From the NCBI GenBank assembly GCA_964619535.1, contig CAZUEX010000008.1, positions 62,001 to 126,000 on the forward strand: a stretch of DNA of 64,000 bases, written 5' to 3'. Position 1 is the first letter of the stretch, and every line of letters starts with the position of its first letter. Of this stretch, positions 63,115 to 64,000 are shown piece by piece. Source of the DNA: Leptonema sp964619535 (GTDB lineage Bacteria; Spirochaetota; Leptospiria; Leptospirales; Leptonemataceae). Under the pieces are notes generated by a model. That model had not been told where the DNA came from, ran no database searches, and saw only the letters and a list, made by a program, of their open reading frames with translations. Position numbers and translations under genes: made by a program.

Positions 63115-63231
63115 AGGCACAACGTCCCCGCTGATTGCTATGCGGCAAGCCTTTTCGGTTACCCGGGCCGGGTGCAAAGGCAGGACAAATGACCCATTGA
63201 ACAGCATCTGCTTTTCTATTATCATTGTTCT
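63115..63231. promoter_or_regulatory. Divergent control region between the LuxR-type gene and the TolC-type gene
   Basis: 117 nt between divergent starts. It should hold both promoters and perhaps the operator of the regulator. A CTGCTTTTCTATTATCATTG stretch is the AT-richest part, but no clean motif was found. Confidence 0.35.
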
Positions 63232-64000
63232 ATGAAGCGCAGATGGTCCAGAGGTGGCAGAAAAACGACACAGCGAGGCCTCATCCTTTTGTTGTTTTTT
63301 CCTGCATTCCTCCTGGCCCGGGATCAAGAAAAGGCCCTCTCTTACAGAGAGGCCCTTGAACTGGCAGAGCAAAGCCCTGCCGTGCAGATCAAGACCCTGG
63401 AGCTACAGCGTGCAAACAAACAGCTGGAGCAGGCCTCCACCCTTCTGCCCGCTGCTCCGGAAGTGGATCTCAGCTATGAAAAAAGCCGCACGCAGTTTGC
63501 TCCCGGCTACTTTGATGATCTTCCGGTCAGCGAAAGCTTGAACGGCAGAGCATACGAGCTGGGCATCAACCAGCAGATCGATGTATCAGGAAGTCGCAGA
63601 AGCCAGCGAGAAGAGGCAAAGCATCGCATCTCACTGGCAAGGCATCTGCTGCAGCTCGAAAGGCTGCAGACCCGATCAAGGGTGCGAGAGGCCTATCTTG
63701 CCATCTCTGTCCATGACCAGATGAGCAAGCACCTGCACGAGCATACACAGCGGTTCTTTCGTCTGAAGGCTGCCTTCGGTTCGGGCTACTTCGACCGCAG
63801 GCTGGGTGCCTATACCTCCTCAGCCCTGGCCATGGGCATTGCCTCTTTGCAGGCCGATCATACGGAAAGCATCACAGCACGCGATACGGCCATACTCAAT
63901 CTCAAAAGCGAGCTCGGTCCTGCAGCAGCAAACAGGGATCGCATCGAAGTGCAGGACTTTACAAAGATTCCTCTTCCTGACCTGCCAGATGAAGAGACAC
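63232..64000 (+). CDS. TolC/CusC-family outer-membrane efflux protein, N-terminal part
   Basis: About 256 codons read from the ATG at 63232, open to the right edge. It starts MKRRWSRGGRKTTQRG, with a signal peptide (LILLLFFPAFLLARD), then the OEP-type helices YREALELAEQSPAVQIKTLELQRANKQLEQASTLLPAAPEVDLSYE, a GINQQIDVSGSRRSQREEAKH segment like that of CzcC/CusC, and QTRSRVREAYLAI. Such proteins are the outer-membrane part of metal or drug RND systems; the pump, if present, lies beyond the window. It is divergent from the LuxR-type regulator. Confidence 0.8.
   Translation, partial: MKRRWSRGGRKTTQRGLILLLFFPAFLLARDQEKALSYREALELAEQSPAVQIKTLELQRANKQLEQASTLLPAAPEVDLSYEKSRTQFAPGYFDDLPVSESLNGRAYELGINQQIDVSGSRRSQREEAKHRISLARHLLQLERLQTRSRVREAYLAISVHDQMSKHLHEHTQRFFRLKAAFGSGYFDRRLGAYTSSALAMGIASLQADHTESITARDTAILNLKSELGPAAANRDRIEVQDFTKIPLPDLPDEET

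Noticed and set aside
1..64000. tRNA, rRNA, CRISPR arrays and insertion sequences
   Set aside because: Scanned for tRNA T-loop sequences, regularly spaced repeats and transposase signatures; none seen apart from the repeats reported.

Overview
The window reads as a chromosomal segment of a free-living, diderm, moderately high-GC bacterium. No 16S rRNA is present, so the assignment is indirect. A bactofilin next to a LysM/M23 endopeptidase, an LpxR-type lipid A deacylase, many exported helical or propeller proteins with no family I recognise, and the overall gene set fit Leptospiraceae (spirochaetes) of the Leptonema/Turneriella kind. I hold this as a moderate-confidence inference. Coding density is high, about 50 genes, most on the minus strand, with many 1-4 nt start/stop overlaps typical of coupled operons.

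Layout. 1-9 kb: the end of a pair of thiolase-like genes, then a very long bacterial alpha-2-macroglobulin coupled to a PbpC-like transpeptidase that lacks its glycosyltransferase domain. 9-15.8 kb: an exported helical protein plus methyltransferase, a GNAT enzyme, a NylB-like serine hydrolase lipoprotein with a small Cys-rich partner, lysA, an exported helical protein, and a DUF2889 protein. 16-22.7 kb: cysK, argH, two unknown genes, pcnB and an M23 peptidase. 22.7-28.4 kb: topA and dprA, separated by a roughly 2.2 kb foreign-looking insert that carries a YtcJ-like amidohydrolase. The insert is bounded by diverged direct repeats of about 155 bp that contain the dprA 3' end. 28.4-36.6 kb: a repeat lipoprotein, RimI, a YkgJ-type Cys-cluster protein, a SUKH protein, an acyl-CoA ligase, and exported propeller proteins. 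35.3-41.2 kb: a MoxR / DUF58 / transglutaminase / PQQ-propeller operon. 41.3-48.3 kb: rpmE, LpxR, then a TetR-RND-TolC efflux operon without an adaptor gene. 48.5-54.4 kb: rho, LysM-M23, bactofilin, an exported TPR-like protein and, on the plus strand, the RNase P RNA gene. 54.4-59.8 kb: an operon of a divergent PII-like regulator, an exported Ig-like protein, a sodium:solute symporter, a 40-residue membrane microprotein, an aspartate carbamoyltransferase-type enzyme and asparagine synthetase. 60-64 kb: dinB, a MgtC/DUF4010 membrane protein, a membrane-bound LuxR-type regulator, and the start of a TolC-family gene.

The most unusual module is the 54.4-59.8 kb operon. A PII-type sensor is coupled to a sodium symporter, a tiny membrane protein encoded in a 4-nt overlap, and two enzymes of aspartate/carbamoyl/amide nitrogen metabolism. 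I read it as a candidate nitrogen-responsive uptake-and-assimilation system. Second is the dprA/topA island. Third is the alpha-2-macroglobulin / GT-less PbpC pair. All functional statements come from motif reading; no search was run.
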